Shown: positions 45,381-53,922 of the stretch, in pieces
Numbering within the stretch: the stretch's first letter is position 1
How the letters are laid out: every line of letters begins with the position of its first letter
Notes under the pieces: model-generated
Seen by the model: only the letters and a program-made list of their open reading frames with translations
Database searches by the model: none
What the model was told of the DNA's origin: nothing
NCBI GenBank assembly: GCA_965222895.1
Contig: CBDCVB010000001.1
Location: 868,001 to 932,000, forward strand
DNA length: 64,000 nucleotides
Reading direction: 5' to 3'
DNA from: Bin87 sp965222895
GTDB lineage: Bacteria; Chloroflexota; Dehalococcoidia; Lucifugimonadales; UBA3495
Program-made: the position numbers and the translations under genes

Positions 45381-45890
45381 TTACGCGGCCACCAGGTCCG
45401 GCGGCAGTTCAACTGTCTGCCGGGTCTGGCCGGCCAGCGGCGACCCCTTGGGCAGCGGCATCGCGTAGTGAATCGTTGCCGTCTGCCCGTGGATCTCGAT
45501 GCGGTTCATGGCTTCGCACAGCGCTTGTCGTGCGTCGCTCATGGACTCGTGTCGCAGGATGGCCTGTGGGTCTTCCAGCAACTCGCGGATCTGCGCGTCC
45601 GTAGGTGGTCCGTCCACCGTGATGCTGGGCTGTTCGTCTTCGAGTTGGTCGAACGCGGCCTCCATCTGCTTTGTGAAAGCGTCCCTCGTATGGTCGGTGA
45701 CCAGAACGTCGTAAAGCGTCTTGATCGCCAGGTGGTTGAGCTCTATGGCCTTGAGGACCGGTACGTCGCAGGAGTTCTGGCAGGCGTACTGGGGCAGCGG
45801 GTTATGGCGGAGCGCCATGGCGCAGCCGCACGGTCCGCAGGTGAGGATGCCGTCCAACGGGAACGTCGTTGGGCTGACGGTGGGGGTCAT
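45381..45890 (-). CDS. Stand-alone serine-recombinase zinc-ribbon and C-terminal domain
   Basis: This 169-residue protein resembles only the C-terminal part of large serine recombinases. It has a zinc ribbon (GILTCGPCGCAMALRHN, CQNSC), a helical coiled-coil-like middle (FTKQMEAAFDQLEDEQ), and the terminal RIEIHGQTATIHYAMPLPKG strands that end many integrases. It has its own start with AAGGAG upstream of ATG 45890, and no catalytic or recombinase domain precedes it. A catalytic-only protein is encoded divergently 126 bases away. The pair may be a split recombinase, or this may be a DNA-binding regulator of the full integrase at 42597. Confidence 0.7.
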   Translation of the reverse strand: MTPTVSPTTFPLDGILTCGPCGCAMALRHNPLPQYACQNSCDVPVLKAIELNHLAIKTLYDVLVTDHTRDAFTKQMEAAFDQLEDEQPSITVDGPPTDAQIRELLEDPQAILRHESMSDARQALCEAMNRIEIHGQTATIHYAMPLPKGSPLAGQTRQTVELPPDLVAA

Positions 45891-46016
45891 CTCTATCTCC
45901 TTGACAGTGAGTGCAGTAAATCAGCTGGTAATTCCATTGTAGTGCCGTGGCTGGGATGGCTGCGGTGTGCGTGGATGGAAACAAGAAATGAACTTGAAAC
46001 GATGGAGGTTTTGATC

Positions 46017-46496
46017 GTGACTGAGAAATTGAATGAGACGGAAGCTACTGGTCCAGACAGGGCCACCTTTCTCTACCTGAGAGTTTCCGCGGATGGTCAG
46101 CTGCAGGTAGCCGTGGCTTACCTGCGTACTTCCGCTGAGGGAGACGAGCGTGCTTTGGCGTTGGTCGAGCAGCAGAACGCGATCCAGCAGTTCGCTGATG
46201 AGGCCGGCTACAAGGTGGTGCACTGGTACGTTGATGCCGACGGCGTTGAGGTACCGGAGCCCGCCCTGTCCCGGTTGATGGCCGATGTGGTTTCGGAAGG
46301 CCGCAAATTCAAGGCGGTTCTGGTCTGGGACCACTCCCGCCTGAGCCAGAATGCGGCTGAGTTGGCCAAAGTGAGCCGGACGCTGCGTGAGCAAGGCATC
46401 GACTTGGTGTCGGTTGCTGACGGCTCGCACTTCGTCGCTTTGGAGCGGCAGTTGGCCGAACTGAACGAAGGTCTGGATGAGGAGGCTGGCGGCTGA
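46017..46496 (+). CDS. Stand-alone serine-recombinase catalytic domain with duplicated active-site motif
   Basis: This 159-residue protein starts at GTG 46017 with GGAGG eight bases upstream. It is a resolvase-type N-terminal domain: YLRTSAEGDERALALVEQQN, then VSEGRKFKAVLVWDHSRLSQ, with Ser39 as the likely nucleophile. A near copy of the active-site strand, YLRVSADGQ with Ser24, lies 15 residues earlier, so the motif is doubled. The chain ends after about 110 residues of catalytic fold with a short charged tail; no DNA-binding domain follows. It diverges from the zinc-ribbon-only gene at 45890. It may act with that protein or modulate the full-length integrase. Confidence 0.7.
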   Translation: MTEKLNETEATGPDRATFLYLRVSADGQLQVAVAYLRTSAEGDERALALVEQQNAIQQFADEAGYKVVHWYVDADGVEVPEPALSRLMADVVSEGRKFKAVLVWDHSRLSQNAAELAKVSRTLREQGIDLVSVADGSHFVALERQLAELNEGLDEEAGG

Positions 46497-46524
46497 CCCG
46501 CGCCTGCTCCCTGACGTTTGAACG

Positions 46525-46552
46525 GAGCCCGTCGAACGGCATCGGCGGGCTC
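46525..46552. terminator. Hairpin between convergent genes
   Basis: GAGCCCG (46525-46531) and CGGGCTC (46546-46552) form a 7-bp stem followed by TGTTGG. It lies between the catalytic-domain gene (+) and the HEPN gene (-). The stem is short, so it is a modest terminator candidate. Confidence 0.45.
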
Positions 46553-46593
46553 TGTTGGTCAGTCGTTGTGCGGTGTTTGGTGAGCCATCTGGG

Positions 46594-47043
46594 TCAACGT
46601 TGTCCGGCGAGGGTGGCAATTGCGACCATGGTGCGTTCCTGTGTGGACGCGGCGTTGAAGTCAATGATGGCCTGTTCGGCGCGGTCGATCCAGGTGACAG
46701 CCTGGTTCAAGGCGAAGCTAGCGTCAGGGTTGTAGTCGGCGTCCTCACGTTGCCTCTTGATGCCCGCTATGATGACGGCGAAGTCTTGCACCGGCGGGCT
46801 GAATAGGTGTGGCCAACCGTACAGTGGGTTCTCGGCACGGAAGTGGCGGAGAGACCGGTAGGTCCTCGTCCAGGCGGATTGATTTGCCGGCGTCCTTTGG
46901 CCCTCGAGAAGGTTAGCGTTGCTGGTGGCCAACGCGTGAAACATCGCGTAGTAAGCGGTGCTGATGGCGCGGCGCAGGGCTTCTTGGGAAGGCTGGCCGC
47001 TGGTTAGAAGACGGCTGGCTCTGATGAGTTCTACCCAGTCCAT
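46594..47043 (-). CDS. HEPN-domain protein
   Basis: This 149-residue all-helical protein has the opening helix typical of PF05168-type HEPN proteins (LRRAISTAYYAMFHALATSN). A later block, DFAVIIAGIKRQREDADYNP, matches the R-x-x-ADY-x-P signature of the group. HEPN proteins act as RNases or as toxin components paired with nucleotidyltransferases. Its start overlaps the end of the upstream gene (47031) by 13 bases, so the two are coupled. It sits directly before a type I restriction operon, a common setting for HEPN modules. RNase activity is not proven; a strict R-x(4-6)-H motif is not obvious. Confidence 0.75.
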   Translation of the reverse strand: MDWVELIRASRLLTSGQPSQEALRRAISTAYYAMFHALATSNANLLEGQRTPANQSAWTRTYRSLRHFRAENPLYGWPHLFSPPVQDFAVIIAGIKRQREDADYNPDASFALNQAVTWIDRAEQAIIDFNAASTQERTMVAIATLAGQR

Positions 47044-47342
47044 GGAGTACCGAGCTGGTCTGCCTCACTCTGCGGGACATAGGAGATGGACGGGATCGCG
47101 TGGATCCCAGCGTTGCTCAGGGCCCCCATGAGGTAGGTATCGAAGGAGTTGAGCAGGGCCGTGTTGAGGTTCCGAGGCTCGCCGGCGTAGATGACCCATA
47201 CGTCAAGGAAAGGAACGTCGTCGAAGTCGCGGGTGGGTTTGGTCCACACCTGTCTGAAAGGTACCCTGTGCTCATGGTGGATGTTCAAGCAGTCGAGGAT
47301 GATGCCTTTGGCTTGGTCTGCCTGTTCTGCCGTGATGGTCAT
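47031..47342 (-). CDS. Partner of the HEPN protein, unrecognised fold
   Basis: This 103-residue protein is the first gene of the HEPN pair, with CCGGAG upstream of ATG 47342. The core strand-helix run is FLDVWVIYAGEPRNLNTALL, then NSFDTYLMGALSNAGIHAIP and SISYVPQSEADQ. The position in the operon is that of a MNT nucleotidyltransferase antitoxin. The GS-x-x-x-G and double Asp motifs are missing, so it would be a degenerate or unrelated partner. The ending ISYVPQSEA resembles the closing strand of small nucleotidyltransferase-like antitoxins. Confidence 0.55.
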   Translation of the reverse strand: MTITAEQADQAKGIILDCLNIHHEHRVPFRQVWTKPTRDFDDVPFLDVWVIYAGEPRNLNTALLNSFDTYLMGALSNAGIHAIPSISYVPQSEADQLGTPWTG

Positions 47343-47524
47343 GGCGTGCTCCGGTTAGTTCAGGTGGTGGGTATGTTATAGACTTGGTAGGAGTTGGGTC
47401 AATGGACTGAAGAGCGTGGGGTACCATGTGTCGGTGTAGGCTGGCGCGTTGGTGAACGCAGGTCGGCGTCGCCACGTATTCATCGCGTACCGGTCGGTAC
47501 GCTTCTGGTGGAGCTGTTCTTGGC

Positions 47525-47530
47525 TATAAT
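47525..47530 (+). promoter_or_regulatory. Probable -10 element of the restriction operon
   Basis: A perfect TATAAT lies 38 bases before the hsdR ATG. The -35 region (TTCTGG around 47503-47508) is weak, so the promoter may need an activator. Confidence 0.5.
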
Positions 47531-47567
47531 TGGGACCCGACAACATTCGTAACGAAGGGCAAGGCCA

Positions 47568-49730
47568 ATGACACCAGAAGAGCAAGCGCGGGAAAGAATC
47601 ACCCGGATGATCGAGGCGGCTGGTTGGGCGTACCGCGAGGAGGCGCTTGCAGGGCGCCGAAGTGGTAGGGGGTTCTCCGACTACCTGCTTTATGACCGAG
47701 GTGGACTAGCTGTAGCCGTTCTCGAAGCAAAGCGGGCGGAGGTGCCTTCGCTGTCCGGTAAGGAGCAGGCCCGCGAGTACGCGGATAGCATTCCCGTCAG
47801 GCATGTGTTCCTGTCCAACGGCGACCTTCACTACCACTGGGTTACAGACTCGGGCAACCCGGTTCGCATCATGGCCATGCCTACTCCAGACGAGCTAGAC
47901 CAGATTGGTCAGCGTTCGGTCGTTGATCGTTCGCCGTTGTGGGAAACGCCTGTGGACGAGAATTTTCTGCGGACGCGAACCATGCGGCCTTACCAATTGG
48001 CTGCGGTCCAGGCCGTGCAGGAATACGCAGAAGCGGGGTGCCATGGTTTTCTGTTGGAAATGGCGACGGGAACGGGCAAGACCACCGTCGCTGCCGCAAT
48101 ATGTCGGCTCTACCTTCAAGCCGGCATGGCAAAGCGCATCCTGTTCCTCGTCGACCGTGATGAGCTTTACCTACAAGCCATAGGCGACTTGGATCAGGCG
48201 CTCGAAGGCCAATACCGAGTGGTGGGGTACCGCGACCGCGACGAGGATTGGACAGCGCCCATCATGGTTGCCACCGTGCAGGCAATCAACGCTGCGACAA
48301 GCCACGGGGAGCCGATACCGCCTGAGTGGTTCCATCTCATCGTCTCTGACGAAGCTCACCGCAGCATCAGCGGTCCCCGACACCGGGACATATTTGACGC
48401 GTTCAACTGTGACAAGGTGGGGCTGACTGCCACCCCTCGGCAGTATTTGACTGTAGGCGATCCCAACGACGAAGCCTCAGCGGCTGGACAGGAAGCCAGA
48501 ACCCTGCGCGACACGTACTACGCGTTCGGCCTCACGCCTGGAGAGCCAACCTTCGAGTACACGATGCAGCAAGCGGCCGCAGACCGGGTCTTGGTCATGC
48601 CTCACGCACTTGATGTCCGGACCGACGTAACCGTGCAACTGATGTCCGAGGAAGGCTTCCAGGTGACGCTGGAGGACTACGAAACCGGCGAAGATGTCAG
48701 TCTGGAATTTCACGAGAAGGACTATGGCCGTACGTTCCTGTCTCCAGGAACTAACCAGGAATTCGCTGAGCGTTACATTGAACTTGCTCTGCGTGAGCCG
48801 GGAACCGACATCATTGGCAAAGGCATCATCTACTGCGTGAGTCGGGCGCAGGCGGGGCAGTTCACCAACGAGCTCAACAAAGCCGCCGACGCGAAATGGC
48901 CTGGGAAATACCATTCCGATTTCGCGGTGCAGATTACTCATGACGTGGATCGCGCCACCGAAATGGGACGGGCCTTCGCAAACCAGGGCGGCCTGAATGG
49001 AGCGGACACAACTGACCCAGGGTACATAACCAGCAAAACGCGGGTGTGCGTGACAGTGGCGATGATGACGACTGGGTACGACTGCCCTGACCTGCTGAAC
49101 TTGGGGTTTTGCCGTCCGGTGAAGTCGCCGACGGACTATATCCAGATGAAAGGGCGCGGGACACGGAGGTACGAGTTCACGGAGAATGTCACCGACCAGG
49201 TGGTGAGAGATCAACTGGCTCTGCGTCCCAAAGAGCAATTCCGCATCGTCGACTACTTCGGGGTATGTGAGTACTTTGGCGAAGGCGACCTCTATAGGGG
49301 AGTGGTGTTGGATCCACCATCCGTGGGTGGTTCTGACGGAGGTGGTGGCCTAGGCATTCCTGTACAACCGTACATCCGCCACGGAAAAGACCAGACTGAG
49401 TCCATCACTGAACTGTCGATGGACGCCGAGGGGGTAATCACCGACCGGTCTGCCATACTGGAGCAGCGTGAAGCGGCCAATCAGGACCTTGGAGAGGCGT
49501 TCGAGCAGTACTTGGTGCTGCATCCGATTACAGACTCCTATGAGCAGGAAAACGCCCGACGCCTGTTTGAAGCCTACGCCACGGATGAGGCTACTCGCAG
49601 GGCTATTGACAGCAGGACGTACAGCGCCCTGGGCAACGCTATTACAATCGTGCAGTACGAGCTGGTTCCGGCTGAACATCGGCAGGCAATCCCTGAATAC
49701 ATCAGAAATCTGAACTCCGAGGGCGCGTAG
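47568..49730 (+). CDS. hsdR: Type I restriction enzyme HsdR subunit
   Basis: This 720-residue restriction subunit has a nuclease domain (FSDYLLYDRGGLAVAVLEAK, residues 35-56) with the D-x(n)-E-x-K of PD-(D/E)XK enzymes. The SF2 translocase follows, with Walker A MATGTGKTT (about 164), DEAH box in IVSDEAHRS (about 260), VGLTATPRQ, and motif VI in IQMKGRGTRRYEF (about 525). It cleaves DNA at a distance after translocation when the recognition site is unmethylated. It is shorter than EcoKI HsdR (over 1,100) and fits the EcoEI-like short class. It is followed after 16 bases by the fused hsdM-hsdS gene. Confidence 0.93.
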   Translation: MTPEEQARERITRMIEAAGWAYREEALAGRRSGRGFSDYLLYDRGGLAVAVLEAKRAEVPSLSGKEQAREYADSIPVRHVFLSNGDLHYHWVTDSGNPVRIMAMPTPDELDQIGQRSVVDRSPLWETPVDENFLRTRTMRPYQLAAVQAVQEYAEAGCHGFLLEMATGTGKTTVAAAICRLYLQAGMAKRILFLVDRDELYLQAIGDLDQALEGQYRVVGYRDRDEDWTAPIMVATVQAINAATSHGEPIPPEWFHLIVSDEAHRSISGPRHRDIFDAFNCDKVGLTATPRQYLTVGDPNDEASAAGQEARTLRDTYYAFGLTPGEPTFEYTMQQAAADRVLVMPHALDVRTDVTVQLMSEEGFQVTLEDYETGEDVSLEFHEKDYGRTFLSPGTNQEFAERYIELALREPGTDIIGKGIIYCVSRAQAGQFTNELNKAADAKWPGKYHSDFAVQITHDVDRATEMGRAFANQGGLNGADTTDPGYITSKTRVCVTVAMMTTGYDCPDLLNLGFCRPVKSPTDYIQMKGRGTRRYEFTENVTDQVVRDQLALRPKEQFRIVDYFGVCEYFGEGDLYRGVVLDPPSVGGSDGGGGLGIPVQPYIRHGKDQTESITELSMDAEGVITDRSAILEQREAANQDLGEAFEQYLVLHPITDSYEQENARRLFEAYATDEATRRAIDSRTYSALGNAITIVQYELVPAEHRQAIPEYIRNLNSEGA

Positions 49731-49746
49731 CGTCTCGAGAAAGGTA

Positions 49747-52239
49747 GTGAACGTGCTGAGTAACGACACCAGGAAGATCATTGACGATGCCCGCGACACG
49801 CTGGTCGGCCAGATTCCAGTCCCAATGATGCAGTGCCAGCAGATCACGCTGGCGCTGACGTACAAGTTCATGAGTGACGATGATCAACGGGCTGAACGCC
49901 TTGGCGGTGAGCGCCACTACTTCGCTGGTGATCTGGAGCCGTACAGCTGGGACAAGATAATGAGTCTCCGTCTGGACGACACGCAGCGTAGCGAACTCTA
50001 CCGCGCTGGCCTCGGCGCTCTGCAGGAGTCGGACTCGATGCCGGCCGTGTTCCGAGAGATCTTCAGGGATGCTGTGGTGCCTTTCGGCGACCACCGGACG
50101 CTGGCGTTGTTCGTGAGCACCATGGATCGGATGGTGTACGACGACAGCGAGAAGCTGGGCGACGCATACGAGTACCTGTTGAAGACCGCCGAGGCGCAGG
50201 CCGACGCTGGCCAGTTCCGCACTCCGCGGCACATCATCGATTTCATCGTGAAGATCATCAACCCGCAGAAGCACGAGGTCATCATTGACCCTGCCTGCGG
50301 GACTGCTGGTTTCCTGGTGTCGGCTTATCAGCACGTCAAGAGCCAGCATGAGTTGCCGGTTGGCGGGACCTCGCTGTCCGTTCCGGACCTCACTCGTTTG
50401 GCCGACAACCTGAAGGGCTACGACATCTCGCCCGAGATGACGAAGTTGGCCATGGCCAACATGTACCTGCACACGCAGGACAAGAATCCCAACATCGACA
50501 ACTACGACACGCTGACCAGCACCGACCACTGGAGTGAGTACGCCGACGTCATGTTGGCGAACCCGCCGTTTATGACCCCTAAGGGTGGCATCAGGCCACA
50601 CTCTAGGTTCCGCGTGGCTGCCAAGAGGGCGGAGGTGCTGTTCGTGGACTACATCGCCTCTCACCTGAACGAGCACGGGCGGGCCGGCATCATCGTGCCG
50701 GAAGGCATTATTTTCCAGAGTCAGAACGCCTATCGTCAGCTGCGCCGCATTTTGCTGGACGAAAGCCTGGTTGCCGTCATCTCGTTGCCTAGCGGCGTGT
50801 TCAACCCCTACAGCGGCGTCAAGACATCCATCCTGATACTGGACAAGGTGCTGGCGCCGAAAACGGACTACGTCGCCTTTTTCAAAGTGGAAAACGACGG
50901 CTACGACTTGGGCGCTCAGCGCCGTGCCATCGGCAAAGACGACCTGCCCGCCGTAACCGACGAAGTCAACGAGTACCTTCGCCGGCTGCGGGTCGACGAA
51001 ACGGTGGAAGAATATCAATCCACGCGGGGCAGCATTGTCGCGAAAAGCAAAATTGCCGCCGATGGCGAGTACAACTTGATCGGCGAACGGTACTCCGTTG
51101 CTGACATAGCAGAGTCCCAATGGCCATTGGTGAAAGTAGGCCAAGTGTTTGAGCGGTCAACCAAGACTGTGATTCCTAACGAGATTGAAGGCTCCGTAAC
51201 TTACGTCGGCTTGGAAAACGTCTCGCAAGACACCGGATACTTGGTCGGGAACACAGTTACAGAAAACCCATCGGTCATCAAAAGTCTCAAGAATGAGTTT
51301 GGGACAGGCGAGATCCTCTACGGCAAACTCCGCCCTAATCTGAACAAAGTTTGGCTTTCCGACAGAAGCGGCATTTGCTCTACAGACATCTACGTAATCA
51401 GACCGAAGCAAGACAACGTCACCACAGAACTCTACGCTTACATCTTCAGGAGCCGCCGATTCAACGATGCCGTGGTAAGCCAAGTCAAGGGTGCCCAACT
51501 TCCGAGAGTCGGCTGGGATGCAATTGAGCGTTTGGAAATCCCCCTGCCGCCGCTGGAAGTGCAGCGCGAGATCGTCTCCGAGATTGAGAGCTACCAGCGT
51601 GTGATTCATGGGGCACGTGCGGTCGTCGACAACTGGCGACCGCGGTTCGCGGTCGCTCCGGAGTGGCCGACCGTGACATTGCGAGACGTCTGCGACATCA
51701 ATCCTGACACAATCGTCCCGGCTACTGTGTACTCGGGCGACACCATCTTCTACGCTGACATTTCGTCTGTAAATAACGGCGATGGGCGTTTCCTTGGGTA
51801 CAACGAGATTCGTTCGTCTCAGGCACCTAGCCGGGCTCGTCGGGGTATCCGCTCCGGTGATGTGTTGCTTTCAACTGTGCGCCCCAATTTGAGAGCTTTC
51901 ACAATCCTCAAGGACGTGCCAGAGCGTGCCTTGGCGTCAACCGGGTTTGCGGTGCTGAGGGCCAAGCATGATGTCGCTGAACCTGGGTTCGTACTGGCAA
52001 CTGTGTGTTCAAAGGATGCCGTTGGTCAGATGGTAGCTCGGATGGGCAAGGGTTCGTACCCCAGCATAAACCAATCGGATGTGGCGTCCATCAAGGTCTC
52101 TCTCCCGACGCTGGAAGTGCAGCGTGCCATCGTATCTGAACTGGATGAGGAGCAGGAAGCCGTTAATCAAGCGGAACGGCTTGCGTACAAGATGGAGCAG
52201 CGCATCCAGGACGCCATCGCGCGCGTGTGGGAAGGCTGA
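49747..52239 (+). CDS. Fused type I methyltransferase and specificity protein HsdM-HsdS
   Basis: This 830-residue single chain has an HsdM part (about 1-450) with an N-terminal helical domain, EKLGDAYEYLLKTAEAQADA, SAM-binding DPACGTAGFLVSAYQHV and catalytic ADVMLANPPFMTPKGG. From about residue 455 it carries two HsdS target-recognition domains: WPLVKVGQVFERSTKTVIPN to the conserved IPLPPLEVQREIVSEIESY, and WPTVTLRDVCDINPDTI to VSLPTLEVQRAIVSELDEEQ. HsdM and HsdS are usually separate; the fusion gives a one-chain modification enzyme with two half-site readers. The start is GTG 49747; GTG 49753 is possible. It is 16 bases from hsdR and surely in its operon. Confidence 0.92.
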   Translation: MNVLSNDTRKIIDDARDTLVGQIPVPMMQCQQITLALTYKFMSDDDQRAERLGGERHYFAGDLEPYSWDKIMSLRLDDTQRSELYRAGLGALQESDSMPAVFREIFRDAVVPFGDHRTLALFVSTMDRMVYDDSEKLGDAYEYLLKTAEAQADAGQFRTPRHIIDFIVKIINPQKHEVIIDPACGTAGFLVSAYQHVKSQHELPVGGTSLSVPDLTRLADNLKGYDISPEMTKLAMANMYLHTQDKNPNIDNYDTLTSTDHWSEYADVMLANPPFMTPKGGIRPHSRFRVAAKRAEVLFVDYIASHLNEHGRAGIIVPEGIIFQSQNAYRQLRRILLDESLVAVISLPSGVFNPYSGVKTSILILDKVLAPKTDYVAFFKVENDGYDLGAQRRAIGKDDLPAVTDEVNEYLRRLRVDETVEEYQSTRGSIVAKSKIAADGEYNLIGERYSVADIAESQWPLVKVGQVFERSTKTVIPNEIEGSVTYVGLENVSQDTGYLVGNTVTENPSVIKSLKNEFGTGEILYGKLRPNLNKVWLSDRSGICSTDIYVIRPKQDNVTTELYAYIFRSRRFNDAVVSQVKGAQLPRVGWDAIERLEIPLPPLEVQREIVSEIESYQRVIHGARAVVDNWRPRFAVAPEWPTVTLRDVCDINPDTIVPATVYSGDTIFYADISSVNNGDGRFLGYNEIRSSQAPSRARRGIRSGDVLLSTVRPNLRAFTILKDVPERALASTGFAVLRAKHDVAEPGFVLATVCSKDAVGQMVARMGKGSYPSINQSDVASIKVSLPTLEVQRAIVSELDEEQEAVNQAERLAYKMEQRIQDAIARVWEG

Positions 52240-52381
52240 GCGGGCTTGCCTAGGCTGACCTTGAGAACCTTCGAGGTTGGCAGAACTGTTATCAATCGAA
52301 CAGGAAGTAACCGCACGACTGGGCGCGGGTCGGACATCTGAACGAAGCTCGATGCGGTGACTAAGGCTGAAGGGTTTGCCG

Positions 52382-52687
52382 GTGGCGAATATAGCGCTAC
52401 ATCTGGGTTCTGCTGGGTTGACCATCGTTCTGTTCGTAGGGGCTACGCTCTTGGCAATGGAGGACAACGCCGCTTGGGAGAAGTTCTTCGCCATTGGCAT
52501 GTACTTGGGAACGTGGAACACGATCCATGCGGTGACCCGTCGGGCGGCCGCGTTGCTCATTGACTCTCACAGCAAAAGGGATGTTCTGGGGACTGTATTG
52601 ACGTACGCTGCGGGTTTTGCACTGTCGGCCTTTATCACTTGGTTGGTCGCCTCAGGGCTCATCAAGTTCGTTGGCGTGCTGGTCTAA
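52382..52687 (+). CDS. Small membrane protein downstream of the restriction operon
   Basis: This 101-residue protein has three likely membrane spans: ALHLGSAGLTIVLFVGATLL (about 5-24), a weaker one at FFAIGMYLGTW, and TYAAGFALSAFITWLVASGL (about 75-94). A polar loop with HAVTRRAAALLIDSHSKRD lies between. GTG 52382 has AAGGG upstream; TTG 52376 is an alternative. It may be an accessory of the defence island, but no family is recognised. Confidence 0.5.
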   Translation: MANIALHLGSAGLTIVLFVGATLLAMEDNAAWEKFFAIGMYLGTWNTIHAVTRRAAALLIDSHSKRDVLGTVLTYAAGFALSAFITWLVASGLIKFVGVLV

Positions 52688-53108
52688 CGTCCGTCCAGAC
52701 CAGCCTCGTTGCGGTTGGTACCGAATGGCAGGTGGGTGCTGGCAGACATGCGTTGGTGGATCGCGTGGGGCAGTGCACCTAACCCTGCTGCCCGCAGTTG
52801 GCTGGGCGATGCCTCAGCGGTAGTAGAGACGTAGTTTTCGCTGTCATCAGCTTCATGTGTCGTTGCCCAACACGCGGGCGTTGCCGAAAACCGCGGCCTT
52901 GCCGGAGATGTTTACGTTGGTCAAAGGAACCATGTGGTCGATGTCTAGCGTGCCGGGACCGGATACAACAGTGTTGGTGTTTGAGGTATATTGGTGTCAG
53001 TTCAGGTTGTTTCGGTCCGCCTTCCTTGTGTATTGGAAATCACTTTGCCCGGCGAAACCAGGCCTCAAAATATGCAACGTGATAGACAAAACCTTTGGAG
53101 GAATTATC
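52688..53108. other. Gap with a short nuclease-like relic
   Basis: Apart from the minus-strand HNH-like fragment at 52853-52996, nothing is recognised. The last 15 bases hold the GGAGG of the next gene. Confidence 0.35.
52853..52996 (-). pseudogene. HNH (DUF1524/GmrSD C-terminal-like) nuclease fragment
   Basis: A closed 47-codon frame without a start reads GPGTLDIDHMVPLTNVNISG and ends VFGNARVLGNDT. The D-x-DH-x-VPL...SG...R-x-x-x-ND pattern matches the nuclease motif of DUF1524 proteins such as the GmrSD C-terminus. It is too short to be active and is probably what remains of an earlier defence gene. Confidence 0.35.
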
Positions 53109-53417
53109 GTGGCCCTTTCTGACATGACCCTAGCATGCAGCGACTGCGGCTCGGATTTCGTGTTCACAGTAGGTGAGCAGGAATTCCATGCTTCTCGCGG
53201 CTTCACCAACAACCCCAAGCGCTGCTCCTCGTGCCGCAACGCCCGTCGAGGTCAGCCTCGCGACAGTGGCGGCGGTGGCGGCGGCTATGGTGGCGGTCAA
53301 CGTGAGATGTTCACCGTTGTGTGCGCCAACTGTGGCAATGACGCCACGGTGCCGTTCCGCCCGAGCGGTGACCGGCCGGTCTACTGCAGCGATTGTTTCA
53401 ACCGCATGCGGGACTAA
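53109..53417 (+). CDS. CxxC double zinc-ribbon protein with Gly-rich linker
   Basis: This 102-residue protein starts at GTG 53109 with GGAGG eight bases upstream. The first ribbon is TLACSDCGSDFVFTVGEQEF with KRCSSCRNARR (residues 8-46). A Gly-rich linker (about 53-65) leads to a second, VVCANCGNDATVPF with PVYCSDCFNRMRD. This CxxC-x17-CxxC type is widespread in Chloroflexota and related phyla and is thought to bind nucleic acid. It is followed by a strong terminator at 53454-53492. Its role beside the restriction genes is unknown. Confidence 0.8.
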   Translation: MALSDMTLACSDCGSDFVFTVGEQEFHASRGFTNNPKRCSSCRNARRGQPRDSGGGGGGYGGGQREMFTVVCANCGNDATVPFRPSGDRPVYCSDCFNRMRD

Positions 53418-53453
53418 ACGCGGCGTAGTTCCGTTTTTCGTTGGTGTACTAAA

Positions 53454-53492
53454 GCATCTCGCCGCCATTGTCAAAGAATGGCGGCGAGATGC
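53454..53492. terminator. Bidirectional terminator between convergent genes
   Basis: A perfect 16-bp stem (GCATCTCGCCGCCATT at 53454-53469 with its complement at 53477-53492) has a 7-base loop and is followed by ACGTTTTGGTTTT. It lies between the CxxC gene (+) and the Lys-rich zinc protein (-). Confidence 0.8.
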
Positions 53493-53526
53493 ACGTTTTG
53501 GTTTTGTGCCGGGTGTTTCCCTTGGA

Positions 53527-53922
53527 TTAGCGAGGTCCACGTGACTTGCGATGTTTCTCGGCGCAGTCTGGGCAATGGGTTTGCCCTCGTATGGCAGGTT
53601 GCTGGCAGTCTCTGCATAGGCCCGCGTCTTTGAGTTTGCTGCGCGTTTCAGCAGCGCGTGCCCGACCACGTTCCCGCCGTTCCTGGGAGGTGAGGCGGAC
53701 TCGCTTCGACTTCTGGGATGCTTTCGGCTTTTCGGCAGTGGTGGCGGGCTTTGAGACTTTACGTGCCGGAGTGCGTGCTGCGGCTGGTTTGGCAGGTTTC
53801 TTTTTCTTGCGTTTGGGTTCTGTCTCGTGGTCATAGGCCGGATTTGGGTGGACTGGGAAATCGAATTCCCATTCGAAGGTAGTGCCTACCGCCCACTTGT
53901 GCGGGTCGCCCAAGGGTGGCAC
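53527..53922 (-). CDS. Lys/Ala-rich protein with C-terminal zinc knuckle
   Basis: This 131-residue basic protein starts at GTG 53922 with GAGG upstream. The N-terminal 30 residues (FEWEFDFPVHPNPAYDHE) form a small acidic-aromatic segment. Residues 36-90 are Lys/Ala/Pro-rich and likely disordered. The C-terminus GLCRDCQQPAIRGQTHCPDC with EKHRKSRG is a zinc knuckle of the type found in many phage and mobile-element DNA-binding proteins. Function is unknown; nucleic-acid binding is the reasonable guess. Confidence 0.65.
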   Translation of the reverse strand: MPPLGDPHKWAVGTTFEWEFDFPVHPNPAYDHETEPKRKKKKPAKPAAARTPARKVSKPATTAEKPKASQKSKRVRLTSQERRERGRARAAETRSKLKDAGLCRDCQQPAIRGQTHCPDCAEKHRKSRGPR

